The notes under the pieces are model-generated. The model saw nothing but the letters and a program-made list of their open reading frames with translations, was not told the DNA's origin and did no database searches. The position numbers and the translations under genes are program-made. Of a DNA stretch of 64,000 bases, positions 9,422-22,300 are shown in pieces (positions within the stretch are counted from its first letter, which is position 1; every line of letters begins with the position of its first letter). Location of the stretch: positions 1,922,001 to 1,986,000 of the forward strand of contig NZ_CP029562.1 of the NCBI RefSeq assembly GCF_004136315.1, given 5' to 3'. This stretch comes from Mesorhizobium sp. Pch-S (GTDB taxonomy: Bacteria > Pseudomonadota > Alphaproteobacteria > Rhizobiales > Rhizobiaceae).

Positions 9422-12400
9422 TCAGAACTTGCCGACGACGTTGAGGAACACCCCCCTGTCGTCGAGCGTGAGATCGCGAAGGTCGTCGGAGAACCGGCCG
9501 AAATTGTAGCCAACGCCGACCTTGAAGTTCTCCCCGACATGACGATAGAGCGCGACGAGCGCGCCATAGTCGACCGTGTCGGCTTCGGGCATCGCCAGGG
9601 CGCGTGCCTCGACCAGGGCATCCCATTGCTTCACGATATGCAGGTCGGCGCGAACGATGCCGAGATGCGCCGATGACCGTTGCCAGCCGTCGTCGATGGC
9701 GACGTTGTTGCCGCTGACACGCTCGCGATACCGCACGTCGCCGATGCGGAAGCCGTATTTGCCGCCGATCGAGAGCCATGGCACCAGATCGTAGGTGAAG
9801 TCCGCCGACATTATGTGGCTGCGCTGCAAGGGGCCGAAACGGTCGCCGGTCACGGCGCTGACCTGATCGTTGCCGGGCAGATCATAGAGCCAGGTGTATT
9901 TGAACAGCGCGTTCAGCCGGTCGTTGTCGACCGGACGGTAGGCGTAACCCAGCGATGCCTCGACATAGTCGCCATCGCGGAAGGAGTTGATGCAGTTGTT
10001 GGCGATGATGCTGGCGTCGCAATTGCCGGATGCGGACCAGACGCCCTCCACATTGGCGAGCACGCGCCAGTTCGGATCCGTCTTCCACGACAGGCCGGCA
10101 GCGAAGAGATAGGTGTTGACGTCGCCGCGGCCGGTGCTGGAGCTGTCAAAGCGGGCCTCGCCGCGCACGCGGCCGGTGATGCCCGCTTCCTCGTCATTGT
10201 AGCCGAGCGACATCGACACTGCCCTGCGGTTGAAACTGTCGCGCCGCTGGTACTGGCCGGTCTCCTTGCCGTTCTGGTCGAGGACGGCATAGATCCCGTC
10301 ATCCTCGACCCGGCCAGCCTCGAAAGAGGCGTTGACGGTCCACATCGCGTCGGGCGTGTAGATGACGCCATAGGTCTGGTTGAGCGAGCGCCGGCTTCCG
10401 AACATGTCGTAGCTGTCTTCGGAGAAGGCCGACAAGGTGTCGTTGATCTTGCGCTTGACGCCGCCGACGATCTGGCCACTGTCGGTGCCGATCGGGTCAT
10501 AGTTGCGATCGAGATCGAAGGCGCGGGTGGGGTCGAGCCTGTAGCCGATGTAATACTGGTCGTCGGCGGTGGGATTGTATGTGATGGCGGCCAGGCCGCC
10601 GACACCGCCGGTGCCGTAGGAAATCTCGCCATTGAGGCCGATCTTCTCGGTCAGCTTGTATTCGGCGCCGATGCCGAAGCGGTCGTTGCGGTCTATGTCG
10701 CCGGAGCGGCTGATCGTTCCCTGGCCGAAGGCGTAATACATCTGGTCGCTGTCGGGCCGGTATTCGACGCGCACGCCGCCACGACCCTGTCGCCATTGTA
10801 GCCGGAACGGTAACCCGAACCCCGGGCACGCAGCGGATCCGAGAGTTCGGTGTAGGTGACGCCGAACGAGACCTTCCAGTATTCGTCCCACTGCCAGCTG
10901 AGCACACCTTCGCCCTTGCGCTTGGAGCGTGTCCTCAACGCAGGATCGTCAATGCCCGAAAGCGGCGCGACATAGCGATTGTAGTCGTCGACCCGGTAGT
11001 CGTCATAGGTGACCTTCACCCCGACATCCTTGTTGACGGCGACATCGGCGAACGCGCCCCAGCTGCGCTCGTTGCCGTCCACCTGCTCGGACAAAGTCGA
11101 GAAGCCGTCATCCTTCTTCTCGAAATAGCCTCCGACAACGCCTTTCGGGCCACCGCCGAACAGCTCGTCGACGGCCGCCTGTCCGCGCATGCGCCAGGCC
11201 ATCGCCGAGTGGTCCCGCGATCCGGTGCTGGGAATGTCCTCGATGGAGAGGCCGCCATCGACCGAGCGCGACGTGCCGAACCCCGGTCCCTTGGAATGGG
11301 CAACTTCGGCTTCGAGGAAGGTGCGGTCCGACTGGCGCAGCTTGATGTCGGCGCCATAGGCGCGCTGGTGCGCCTCGCCGGTGTTCTCGTCCATACCGGT
11401 CACGCCGACGCGGACCTTGTCGTTGATCCAGTGCTGGCCGCGGCCGCCATAGACATAGCCGTCGACCTCGCCGACGGCCGGCGTGTATTCGTACTGGGAG
11501 ATGATGTAGGCCTTGTTGCCGCCGAGCGTTCCGTCGCGCACGGGATCGCTGGTGCCGGTCGTGGAAAAGATCGGCCGCGTCAGCAGCAGCGTGCCCTGCA
11601 TGTAGTCGAACGAATAGTCGTCGCCGTAGCGCAGGTTGCGCCGTTCCACCACCCGGCCGGTCACGGCATCGCGGATCTCGAGCGTGATCGTTTCCGAGCC
11701 GATGGTGATGTCCTGGTGCTTCATCCAGTAGAAGGAACCGCTGCCCAGGAATTCGTCGCGCTGCGGCAGCGTGTCGGGCTGGGCGGCATAGACGGTAGCC
11801 TCGGTCCGGCGTTCACCGAAGGTCGTCGTCTCCTCCGAACGGTAGACCGCGTTGGCGCCGTAGAGGCCACGCTCGGAGCGGATGAATTCCGTGCCGGTGA
11901 TGCTGGTCTTGTAGTTACCCCACATGACATGGCTGTCGCCGCGCTGGAGGCGGACATAGAACTTGCCCTTGGTGGGGGCGTCCTCGATGGCCGTCGAATC
12001 GTCGCCATAGACGGGATAGTAGTCATCGGGGTCGAGACGGCGCAGCAGCTGGCGCGGATCCTTCGAATCCAGTCCCCTGAACATGTTCTCGAACTTGTCG
12101 TTGCCGGTGTCGCCGGCAGCGGTCAGCAGGTATTTGCCCTGGATCTTGCCCTTCAGATAGAAGGCCAGTCGCCCGTTGGTATAGACCTTGTCGTATTCGC
12201 CCGGCCGCACGTCCTCGATCTGGGGATCGCCCGAGCGCTTGCCCACGGTGAGGTCGGCGAGCGCGACATAGAACCAGTCATTGTTGGGGATGTTGATCTG
12301 GCGGCTGAAATTCAGCGCGCCGGTCTTGGCACCACCACGCACGGCGACATCGACGTCATGCTCGCCGGGCGGCAGGATGCGCTGCACGACGAAGGCCTGC

Positions 12401-13347
12401 TTCGGGTCGACGGGGATCGTCTCGCCGAGCGCCACGACCTGGTGGCCGGACGGCACGTTGCGGCCGAACACGGTGACGGCGCCGCCCCGGATCGGGATGT
12501 TGCGCAGCGCCGTGCGATCCTCGCCCATGCCCGGTGCGGTCGCCTCGCGCGGCGCCGCCGGCTTCAGGTCGGCATCGGTGCGGGCGATGGTCAGCGGCAC
12601 CGTCTCGTCGTAGCGGCCTTGCGCGTCGTAGACACGCAGCACGTAGAAATAGCCGACTTCCTTGCCGGTGTCGGGGTCGCGCTCGTCCGGCATGACCCAG
12701 CTTCCCTCGCCATTGATCGCGACGGGGATCACGGCCTGCGCCGGCTCCCCTTCCCGCTTGTTCGTGCGGTAGATGCGGATTTCCGAACGGTCGATGAAAG
12801 CCGGATAGTTGGCGGTGGCCAGGAAGTCGATGCGTTCGCCGGCCTTGTAGACGCGGCGGATCGGCGTGGTGGAGATGTTGAGGGTGGGACGGCTCTCCAG
12901 CCCGTCATACTTGACCTGGATGTCGACGGCGTTGAGCCCGACATCAGCCTTTCGCTGGGCGTCCACCGACTTGCCGGACGGCCGCGGTCCCTTGCGATTG
13001 TCTTGGTCTGTCCGGGAACCCGCTTCCTTGCCCTGCTGCGTGGAACTGCGGTCGACCTGCTCTCCGTCGACGCTGATCGAGAACGGGATGTTGCCCTGCT
13101 CGCCCGGCTTCTCGGTTTCGGTGTTGCTGCCGGGCGCGACCGTCTCGCTGGAGCTGTCGTCCAGCACCTTGCCGCGGATGGCTGGTTCGCATCCGCGCTC
13201 CAGGCAGGCACCCTGGGCAAGCGCGGTACCGCCGCCTGCAGGTATGACGAAGGCACAGCTGGCCAGCAGGAAGCCCGCACGCGCGGCGGCATCGATGCCA
13301 GCCTTGCGCAGCCCGGACTGGATGTGGGAGTGGCGGGCTGCTTTCAT
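9422..13347 (-). pseudogene. Large outer-membrane beta-barrel protein, interrupted by an apparent -1 frameshift
   Basis: One reading frame runs from the ATG at 13347 to about 10785, and a second continues from there to 9422. Joined by one extra base they give ~1308 aa. Residues 1-45 are an export signal (ending ALAQG). A periplasmic region with Ig-like segments follows (RRVYKAGERIDFLATANYP, then AVTVFGRNVPSGHQVVALGE). The rest is a long beta-rich barrel (YKTSITGTEFIRSERGLYGA, QGTLLLTRPIFSTTGT) ending in VVGKF, a C-terminal Phe typical of BAM substrates. The break is in a G-run (CCC at 10785-10787 on + strand): restoring one G reconnects the frames. The ATG overlaps the stop of the upstream giant gene (ATGA), implying translational coupling. 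It may be a sequencing error or a real inactivation. Confidence 0.75.
10785..10787 (-). other. Frameshift site in the outer-membrane barrel gene
   Basis: Before this point the reverse-strand frame reads a coherent barrel sequence ending GYRSGYNGDR. After it that frame turns to low-complexity residues, while the next frame resumes with GGVRVEYRPDSDQMYYAFGQ. One missing G in a GGG run explains the switch. The corrected length (3927 nt) is a multiple of three. Confidence 0.8.
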
Positions 13348-16300
13348 CGGCCGGTCTCTATGCGTGTTTCGATTTCGAGCCTGTAGCGGCCATCGACGGC
13401 CGACCAACGTTGCGAAATCTCCTTCTCCAGTTGCTGGACGCGGCTGCGTGCGAGCTGTTCGTCGGCACCCGGTTCGATGTAGCTCAGCCGCAGCACCGAC
13501 TGCTCCCTGGCCAGGACGGCGATCAGCTGATCGAGGCCTTTCTGCCATTTCGGATCGAGTGCCGTGGAACCGCGCTGGAACGCCTCATCCTTCAGGTCGA
13601 GGCGTACGACCCGGCCGATGCGGGCGCCGAAATTGAGCTTCGTCATCTTGCCGGCGGTCAGGCGCACCACGCGCGGATTCTCGGTCGTCAGCCGGTAGCC
13701 GCTGGGCAAGGTGCGTTCGTCGAGCTTCATGATGAAGTTGGAGCCGATGCGCTTGTCCGGCAGGTCGGCGCAGGCGACATGGAAGCGCCCGTATTGATCG
13801 GTGGTGATCAGCAGCCCCCTGACAGTCACCACGCGCACGCCGGGCAGGCCAGGTTCGCCCTCGTCCTGGTAACCATTGCCGTTCTTGTCGTCGAAGACCT
13901 TGCCGATGATGTCGCCGCAATCGAACACCGGCTCGGCGACGATCTCGACCCAGGCCGAGGCTTCATCCGACAGCGGCGTGCCGCGTTCGTCGGTTGCCAG
14001 CGCCCGGTTGGTGTGCCGGCCCGGGCCGGCCGTGTTCAGCGCCAGCATCTGCAGGCGGATCTGCACCTTGGCATTCGGGCCGAAATTGATGTTCCTGAAG
14101 ATGACCTGGCGGCCGGCGACCTCAGGGGTCACCGCAGTGCCATCGATGGAGGCGGAGCCGATCACGAAGCGGAAGCCGACAGGGATGGTGTCGACGATCG
14201 TCACCGGCCCGACATTGCGCGCTTCGTTGTTGGTGGCTGAGATGACGAACGGCGCCTTTTCGCCGATGCGGATCTGCCTGATCCCGGCCTGCTTGACCAG
14301 CGTCAGCGTCCCCGGCTTGCCGGTCGGCAGCGCCACCAGCGCGGTGCTGGCCGGCGAGACGATCCGTGTGCCGGAGGTGCTGTCGCCATTGGCGTAGGCT
14401 TCACCAGTGGCAGTGTTCTTTACACCATCGGCGATGCCGGCAGCGGAATCGACATCGGCGGTACCCAGCACATAGGTGGCGCTGAAGGTCGCCACGGCGC
14501 CAGGCGTCAGCACGGCGACGCTTGCCGGCGAGAAGGCCGACAGCTTGTTGGCGGCCGGCTTGCCGTTGAAGGTCGGACCCGCGTCGAGCGGCGCGACGTC
14601 GCGCAGCGTCGCGCTGCCGGTGTTGGTCACCTCGTAGCGGTAAGTGATCTTGTCGCCTTCGCCGCCGACCACGCCGTCGCCATTGTCGTCGCGCAGCGCA
14701 TCCGCCGTTTTCTTCAGCACCAGCGCCGGCTTGTTGTCGATCGACACGACGGTGGGATCGTTGTCGCCGGGCAATGTCGGGTCATCGGAGGTTGCTGTCA
14801 CGGGAGGTCCGCTCGGTGGCGTGCCTGTCGCCATCGCCTGGTTGACGATACGACCGCTGTCGATATCGGCCTGCGTCAGCGCATAGGTGGCCGCGGCGGT
14901 ACCGGCGGCATTCGGCGCGAGCGTCGCGGGGGTGACCGCGAGCCCGGCGACGCCGATACGCGCGTCATCGATCTTCAGGTTCGTCAGCGTGACGGTGCCG
15001 GTGTTGGTGACGAGGAAGTCGTAGGTCACCGTGTCGCCGGGGTCGGTGCGACCATTGCCGTTGGCATCGACGATCCTGCCGGCGGTCTTCTTGAACGTCA
15101 GGCTCGCTGCCGACACCAGCGGCGTGGTGACGGCGCTGGGTGGACTGTCGACGGTGCCACCAGCCGGCGGGGCGCCGCTGGCGGTCGCCTGGTTGACGAC
15201 GGAGCCATTGTCGAGGTCCGCCTGCTTGATCAGATAGGTCGCCGTGAATGTCGTCGTGTCCACGGCGGCCGGCTGCAGTGTCGCGATCGGGCCGCCCGTG
15301 AGCACGATATCGACAAGGGTGTCGGTGACCTTGACGTTGCGCAGCACGACATTGCCGGTGTTTTCGACCCGGAACGCGTAGACGATGGTGTCGCCGACAT
15401 CCGTGCGCCCGTTGCCGTTGGTGTCTTGCACGGTCGCGGTCTTGACCAGCGTCAGCGTCGGCCGCTGCGTGGCATTCACCGTCCTGGAAGCCGGCGAAGA
15501 CGTGACCGCGCCATCGGTGGCGGTCGCGGTGTTGGTCACCGATCCCGCGTTGAGGTCCGCCTGGGTGACCGTATAGCTGGCCGTGCAGGTCAGCGTCCTG
15601 GTGGGCTCAAGCCCCCCCGCCGGCAGGGCCGGGCAAGCGACGGGTGTGATCTTGTTGTCGTCCACCGTGATCGGCTCGGTGATGGTGACATTGCCGCTGT
15701 TGGTGACGACGTAGCTGTAGGTGACCACATCGTTGACGGCGGCATAAGGATCACCGGCGGTCACGTTCTTCACCAGCGTCAGGGCCGGTGTCTGCACGGC
15801 GGTCACCGTCACCGTGGAAGGCGGCGAGGTGGTGGTGCCGTCGGTGGCCGTCGCGATGTTGGTCACCTTGCCCGCGTTGAGGTCGGCCTGGGTGATGGTG
15901 TAGCTGGCGGTACAGGTCAGCGTCCTGTCCGGGTCCAGCCCGCCGGCCGGAAGCGCCGGACAGCTGACCGTGTTCGGTGCGGCGATCTTGTCGTCGGCGA
16001 CACTGATCGGGCTGGTGATGGTGGTGTTGCCGCTGTTGGTGACGAGATAGCTGTAGGTCACCACATTGCCGACAGCGGTGTAGCCGTTGCCGGAGGTGGC
16101 GGACTTGACCAGCGTGAGGCCGGGCGTGCGCGAGATCGTCGTCGTGGCCGTGTCGGTTTTCGAGACGGGGGCGCCGCTCGGCGGATTCGCCGTTACCGTG
16201 ACGGCGTTGACGCGGTCGGTACCGGCATTGATCTGCGCCTGGTCGACGGCATAGGTCGTCGTGTAGGTCCAGATCTCGTCTATATCGAGCTTGCCGTTGC

Positions 16301-19300
16301 CGTTGGTGTCACCGCTCGGATTGGCAAGCGTGACCGTCGTGCCATTCGGCAGCGTGTCGACCGGGTTCACATTGCTCAGCGAGACGTTGCCGGTGTTCTC
16401 GACCGTGATGGTGTAGGTCAGCGTCGCTGGCCCGGTGACCGTCTGGCGGTCGACCTCCTTCTTGACCTGCATCGCCGGTGCCTGGCTGATGGTCGTGGTC
16501 GCGGATGCATCGACGGGGGTCGGTGTCTGCGTGCTGGTGACCGAGGCCGTGTTGACCAGGCTGGTGCCGGCCTCGACGTCGGCCTGGCTTGCGGCGAAGG
16601 TCGCCGTGTAGGTCCAGGTTTCGCCGACATCGAGCACGCCGTTGCTCGACAGGCTCTCGACCGGCGAGCCGACATTGATTGGCCGGGCGCCTGGCGCCAG
16701 CGTGTCGGTGACGCTGACACCGGTCAGCGACACATTGCCTGTGTTGTGCACATCGATGGTGTAGGTCAGCGTGCCGGGAGCCGAAATCGAGGTCTTGTCG
16801 ACGCGTTTGGCGACGGTCAGCTTCGGCGTCGTGGTGATCGTCGTCGTCGCCGAGGAACTGCCCGACAGTGCCGGGCCGCTCGGCGGATTTGCCGTCACCG
16901 TGACGGCGTTGACGCGGTCGGTGCCGGCATCGATCTGTGCCTGGTCGACGGCATAGGTCGTCGAGTAGGTCCAGGTCTCGCCGACATCGAGGCTGTTGTT
17001 GCCGTTGGTGTCACCACTCGGGCTGGCGAGCGTGACGGTCGTGCCGTTCGGCAATGTATCGACCGGGTTGACGCTGCTCAGCGAGACGTTGCCGGTGTTT
17101 TCGACCGTGATCGTGTAAGCCAGCGTGCCGGGCGCGGAAATCGACTGGCGGTCGACAGCCTTCTTGACCAGCATGGCAGGCGCCTGGCTGATGGTCGTGG
17201 TCGCCGACGCATCGACCGGAGCCGGTGTCTGCGTGCTGGTGACCGAGGCGGTGTTGACCAGGCTGGTGCCAGCCTCGATATCGGCCTGAAGAACATCGAA
17301 GGTCGCCGTGTAGGTCCAGGTTTCGCCGACATCGAGCACGCCGTTGCCCGACAGGCTCTCGACCGGCGCGCCGGGGTTGATCGGCCGTGCGCCGGGCGCC
17401 AGCGTGTCGGTGACGCTGACACCGGTCAGCGAGACATTGCCGGCGTTGCGCACCTCGATGGTGTAGGTCAGCGTGCCGGGTGCCGAAATCGAGGTCTGGT
17501 CGACACGCTTGGCGACGGTCAGCTTCGGCGTCGTGGTGATCGTCGTCGTCGCCGAGGAACTGCCCGACAGGGCCGGGCCGCTCGGCGGATCTGCCGTGAC
17601 CGTGACGGCGTTGACGCGGTCGGTGCCGGCATTGATCTGTGCCTGATCGACGGCATAGGTCGTCGTATAGGTCCAGGTCTCGCCGACGTCGAGCCTGTTG
17701 TTGCCGTTGGTGTCTCCGCCTGGATTGGCCAGCGTGATGGTCGTGCCGTCCGGCAGCGTGTCGACCGGGTTCACATTGCTCAGCGAGACGTTGCCGGTGT
17801 TCTTCACCGTGATTGTGTAGTTCAGCGTCGTCGGTCCGGTGATCGCCGTCGGGTTGACGGTCTTGACCACCTGCATCGAGCCAGACTGGCTGATGGTCGT
17901 GGTCGCCGACGCATCGACCGGGGTCGGTGTCTGCGTGCTGGTGACCGAAGCGGTGTTGACCAGGCTGGTGCCGGCGTCGATGTCGGCCTGGCCGACGGCG
18001 AAGGTCGCCGTGTAGGTCCAGGTCTCGCCGACATCGAGCACGCCGTTGTTCGATACGCTCTCGACCGGCAAACCGGGATTGATCGGCCGCGCGCCGGGCG
18101 CCAGCGTGTCGGTGACGCTGACACCGGTCAGCGACACGTTGCCGGCATTGTGCACCTCGATTGTGTAGGTCAGCGTGCCGGGTGCCGAGATCGCAGCCTT
18201 GTCGACACGCTTGTCGACGGTCAGTCTTGGCGCCGTCGCGATCGTCGTCGTGGCGGTGTCCGTCTTCGAGACAGCGCCACCGCTCGGCGGATCTGCCGTG
18301 ACCGTGACGGAGTTGACGCGGTCAGTGCCGGCATTGATCTGTGCCTGATCGACGGCATAGGTCGTCGTGTAGGTCCAGGTCTCGCCGACATCGAGCCTGC
18401 CGTTGCCGTTGGTGTCACCGCCCGGGTTGGCGAGCGTGACCGTCGTGCCGTTCGGCAATGTATCGACCGGGTTGACGCTGCTCAGCGAGACGTTGCCGGT
18501 GTTCTGGACCGTGATGGTGTAGGTCAGGGTACCAGGTGCGGCGATCGAATGGAGATCGACCACCTTCTCGACCTGCATCGAAGCCGTCTGGCTGATCGTC
18601 GTGGTCGCCGACGCGTCGACCGGGGTCGGTGTCTGCGTGCTGGTGACCGAGGCCGTGTTGACCAGGCTGGTACCTGCGTCGATATCGGCCTGGCTGGCGG
18701 CGAAGGTCGCCGTGTAGGTCCAGGTTTCGCCGACATCGAGCACGCCGTTGTTCGAAATGCTCTCGACCGGCGAACCGACATTGATTGGCCGGGCGCCTGG
18801 CGCCAGCGTGTCGGTGACGCTGACATTGGTCAGCGACACGTTGCCGGTGTTGCGCACCTCGATGGTGTAAGTCAGCGTGCCGGGCGCCGAAATGGAGGTC
18901 TGGTCGACACGCTTGGCGATGGTCAGCTTCGGCGTCGTCGTGATCGTCGTGGTGGCCGAGGAACTGCCAGACAGCGCCGGTCCGGTTGGCGGGCTTGCCG
19001 TCACCGTGACGGCGTTGACGCGGTCGGTACCGGCATTGATCTGTGCCTGATCGACGGCATAGGTCGTCGTGTAGGTCCAGGTTTCGCCGATATCGAGCCT
19101 GCCATTGTTGTTGCTGTCTCCGACAGGGTTGGCGAGCGTGACGGTCGTGCCGTTCGGCAGCGTGTCGACCGGCGTCACATTGCCCAGCGAGACGTTGCCG
19201 GTGTTCCTCACCGTGATCGTGTAGCTCAGCGTCGCGGGCGCGGAGATGGCCGTGGTATCGACGGTCTTGGCAACCGTCATCGACGGCGCCTGGCTGATGG

Positions 19301-22300
19301 TCGTGGTCGCGTCGGCCGTCTTCGGTGTCGGTGTCTCGGCACTGGTCACCGAAACGGAATTGACCCGGCTCGTGCCGGCCTCGATCTCGGCCTGCGTCAC
19401 GCTGTAGGTCGTCGTGTAGGTCCAGGTTTCGCCGACATCGAGCTTGCCGTCGCCGTTGACGTCGCCGGTCGGGTTGGCAAGCGTGACGGTCGTGCCGTTC
19501 GGCAGGGTGTCGACTGGCGTCACATTGCTCAGCGCGACATTGCCGGTGTTCTTCACGGTGATCGTGTAGTTCAACAGGCCGGGCGCGTTGACGGAGGCCT
19601 TGTCGACCTTCTTCTCGACGGCGAGCGAATGGAACTGGCTGATGGTCGTCGTTGCCGAATCCTGCGGCGACGGCGTCTGCGTGGTCGTGACCTGGACGGT
19701 GTTGACCAATGTGCCACCGGCCTCGATCGCGGCCTGGTCGACGGCATAGGTGAAGACATAGGTCCAGGTTTCGCCGACATTGAGCACGTTGTTGGCGGAG
19801 ATGCTCTCGGTGGGCGCCGGCAGAACAGCCTGATCGCCGTTCGGCAGCGTATCCGTTGGGGTGACGCCGGTCAGCGAGACGTTGCCGGTGTTGGTCAGCA
19901 CGATGGTGTAGGTCAGCGTGCCGGGTGCCGAAATCGTCGCCTTGTCGACGGTCTTCCTGGTCGTGAAGGCGGCATTGCGGACGATCTGGGTATCGGCCCT
20001 GCTGGTCGCGGGCGTCGGCGTCTGGGTGGTCGTGACCGAAGCCCGGTTGGTCAGCGTGGTGTTGGCCGGATTGTCGATCGTTGCCTGGTCGACGGGATAG
20101 GCAAGGGTGTAGGTCCAGCTTTCACCGACATCGAGCACGCCGTTGGTCGCGACGCTCTCGTTGGGCGATGGCAGGTTCGCCGGGTCGCCGTTCGGCAGCG
20201 TGTCGGTCACGTTCACGCCGGTCAGCGTGGTGTTGCCGGTGTTCCTGACGACGATGGTGTAGTTCAGCGTCCCCGGCGCCGAGATCGTGTTCCTGTCGAC
20301 CGTCTTGGTGATCGACACGCCCGGCGAACGGCGCGTCGGCGGCACGGTCTTGGTATCGGTACCGGTGACACGCCCGGCCGATGTATTGCCGGCGGCGGTG
20401 ACGACGTTGCGCAGCGCAGCCTGCTGGTCGATCTCCGCCTGGGTGACGGTGTGGGTGTAGCTCGTGCAGGTCGCGGTGGCGCCGGGTGCCAGCGTCTGCG
20501 GTGAGCAGCTGAGCGTCGTCGCCGGGGCGCCGTCCAGGCTGTCGGTGACAGTCAGGGCGGTGACCGTGACATTGCCGGTGTTCTTGACGGAGACACCATA
20601 GGTGATCACCTCGCCGGCGTCGGCCGTGCCGTTGACGACGACCGTATCGGCAAGGCTCGCCGTCTTGGTCACGGTCAATTGCCGTGTCTGGGCGATCGGT
20701 GTCGTGGTGCTGGACGAATTGGTCACGGCCGGGCCGGACGGCGGCGTACCCGTCGCAGTCGCGGTGTTGACGACCTGGCCGGCGTTGATGTCGGCCTGGG
20801 TCAGCGTATAGGTGACGGCCGCACCGCAGGAGGCCGAAGCCCCCGCGGCCAGCGGCGCAACCGGACAGGTGATGGCGCCGCCGAGCATCGGGTCGTTGAC
20901 CGTCACAGGGTTGAGCGTGACGGTGCCGGTGTTCCGCACCGTGAAGGTGTAGGAAATGGTGTCGCCTTCGTCCGGGCCGTTGCCGTCGAGATCATTGATC
21001 GCGCTAGCGGTCTTGGTGAGCACGATCGAGCTCGCGCCGGTGATCGGCGTGGTCGTCGTGGACGGCGGGCTGGTCACCTCGCCGCCGCTTGGCGGCCGGC
21101 CGCTGGCGGTAGCGCTGTTGTTGACGGTGCCGGAATCGATGTCGGACTGGATCAGCGTGTAGGTGACGGTCGCGGTTCCGGTGGCGCCGGGCGCCAGCGT
21201 GGCAGGAGAGACGGCGAGATCGGTGACGCCGACGCGCGCATCGTCGACATTGACCCCGGTCAGCGGCACATTGCCGGTGTTCCTGACCGTGAACGTATAG
21301 GTGATCTTGTCACCCGCATCCTGGCGACCGGAACCATTGGCATCGACGATCGGGCCGGCGCTCTTGGTGATGGTCAGCTTCGGCGCCTGCGTTATCGGCA
21401 CGGTTGCAGTGGCTGGCGGGCTGGTGACATCGGAGCCGCCTTCCGGCGGCGATCCTGTCGCCGTCGCGGTGTTCACGACCTGGCCGGCGGTGACCTCGGC
21501 CTGCGTCAGGGTGTGGGTGCCGGTACAGGTCGCGACGGCGCCGGGTGCCAGCGTCGTCGGACTGCAGACGGCGGCGGAGTCCAGCTTGGCATCGTTGATC
21601 CGGACATTGGTCAGCGTCGTGTTGCCGCTGTTGGTTACCGTGAACGTGTAGGGGACCTGGTCGCCGGCATCCTGCGCGCCGCTGCCGTTGGTGTCGCTGA
21701 TCGCGCCCGCGCTCTTGGCAATGGTGATGGCGGGATTTCGCGGCGCGTTGTTGAACACGCAGGTGATGTCATCACCGGCAGTCGGCCGTATCGTGCCTGT
21801 CCGCACCGCGCCGCCGGGCAACACCGTGGTCGAACCCGTCTTGGCGTTGCTGCAGGTCAGGGTCGGCGCGTAGCTGCTTTGCGGGCTGGCGCTGCCGGCG
21901 GCCATCGCTTCCGAAATGGTATAGTTGGTGTTGACGGCGATGTTTGAAAGCTGTGCCTGGCCGTTGACCGTCGTGCCGGCTCCCGTCGTGTTGACATTGA
22001 CCGGGCCGTTGGTACCGGCGATCGAAAGCGCGAACTGATCGCTCGCCGCCACACGCGAGCCGGCCAGCGTCTTCTGCACGGTGATGCGGGCATCATCATC
22101 GATGATGGTGTAGGTACCGGTCGCCGAGGCGGTGGCGCCGCAGGATTGCGTGCTGGCAATGGTGTAGCTCGCCGGATTCGGCGTGATCGTCAGCTGGATC
22201 GTTTCGTCTGGCTCAATCAGCGTATCGTTGATGATGGCCATGCCGGTGGCGATCGGCTGAGTACCATCATAGTTGCCGGCCGGAATGGTGACGGTGAACG

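Noticed and set aside
15426..20504. Very long + strand open frame (1692 codons) opposite the DUF11 gene
   Set aside because: It is a shadow of the repetitive GC-rich reverse-strand gene: translation is Arg/Gly/Asp-rich and repeats in step with the antisense repeats, with no start signal or domain.
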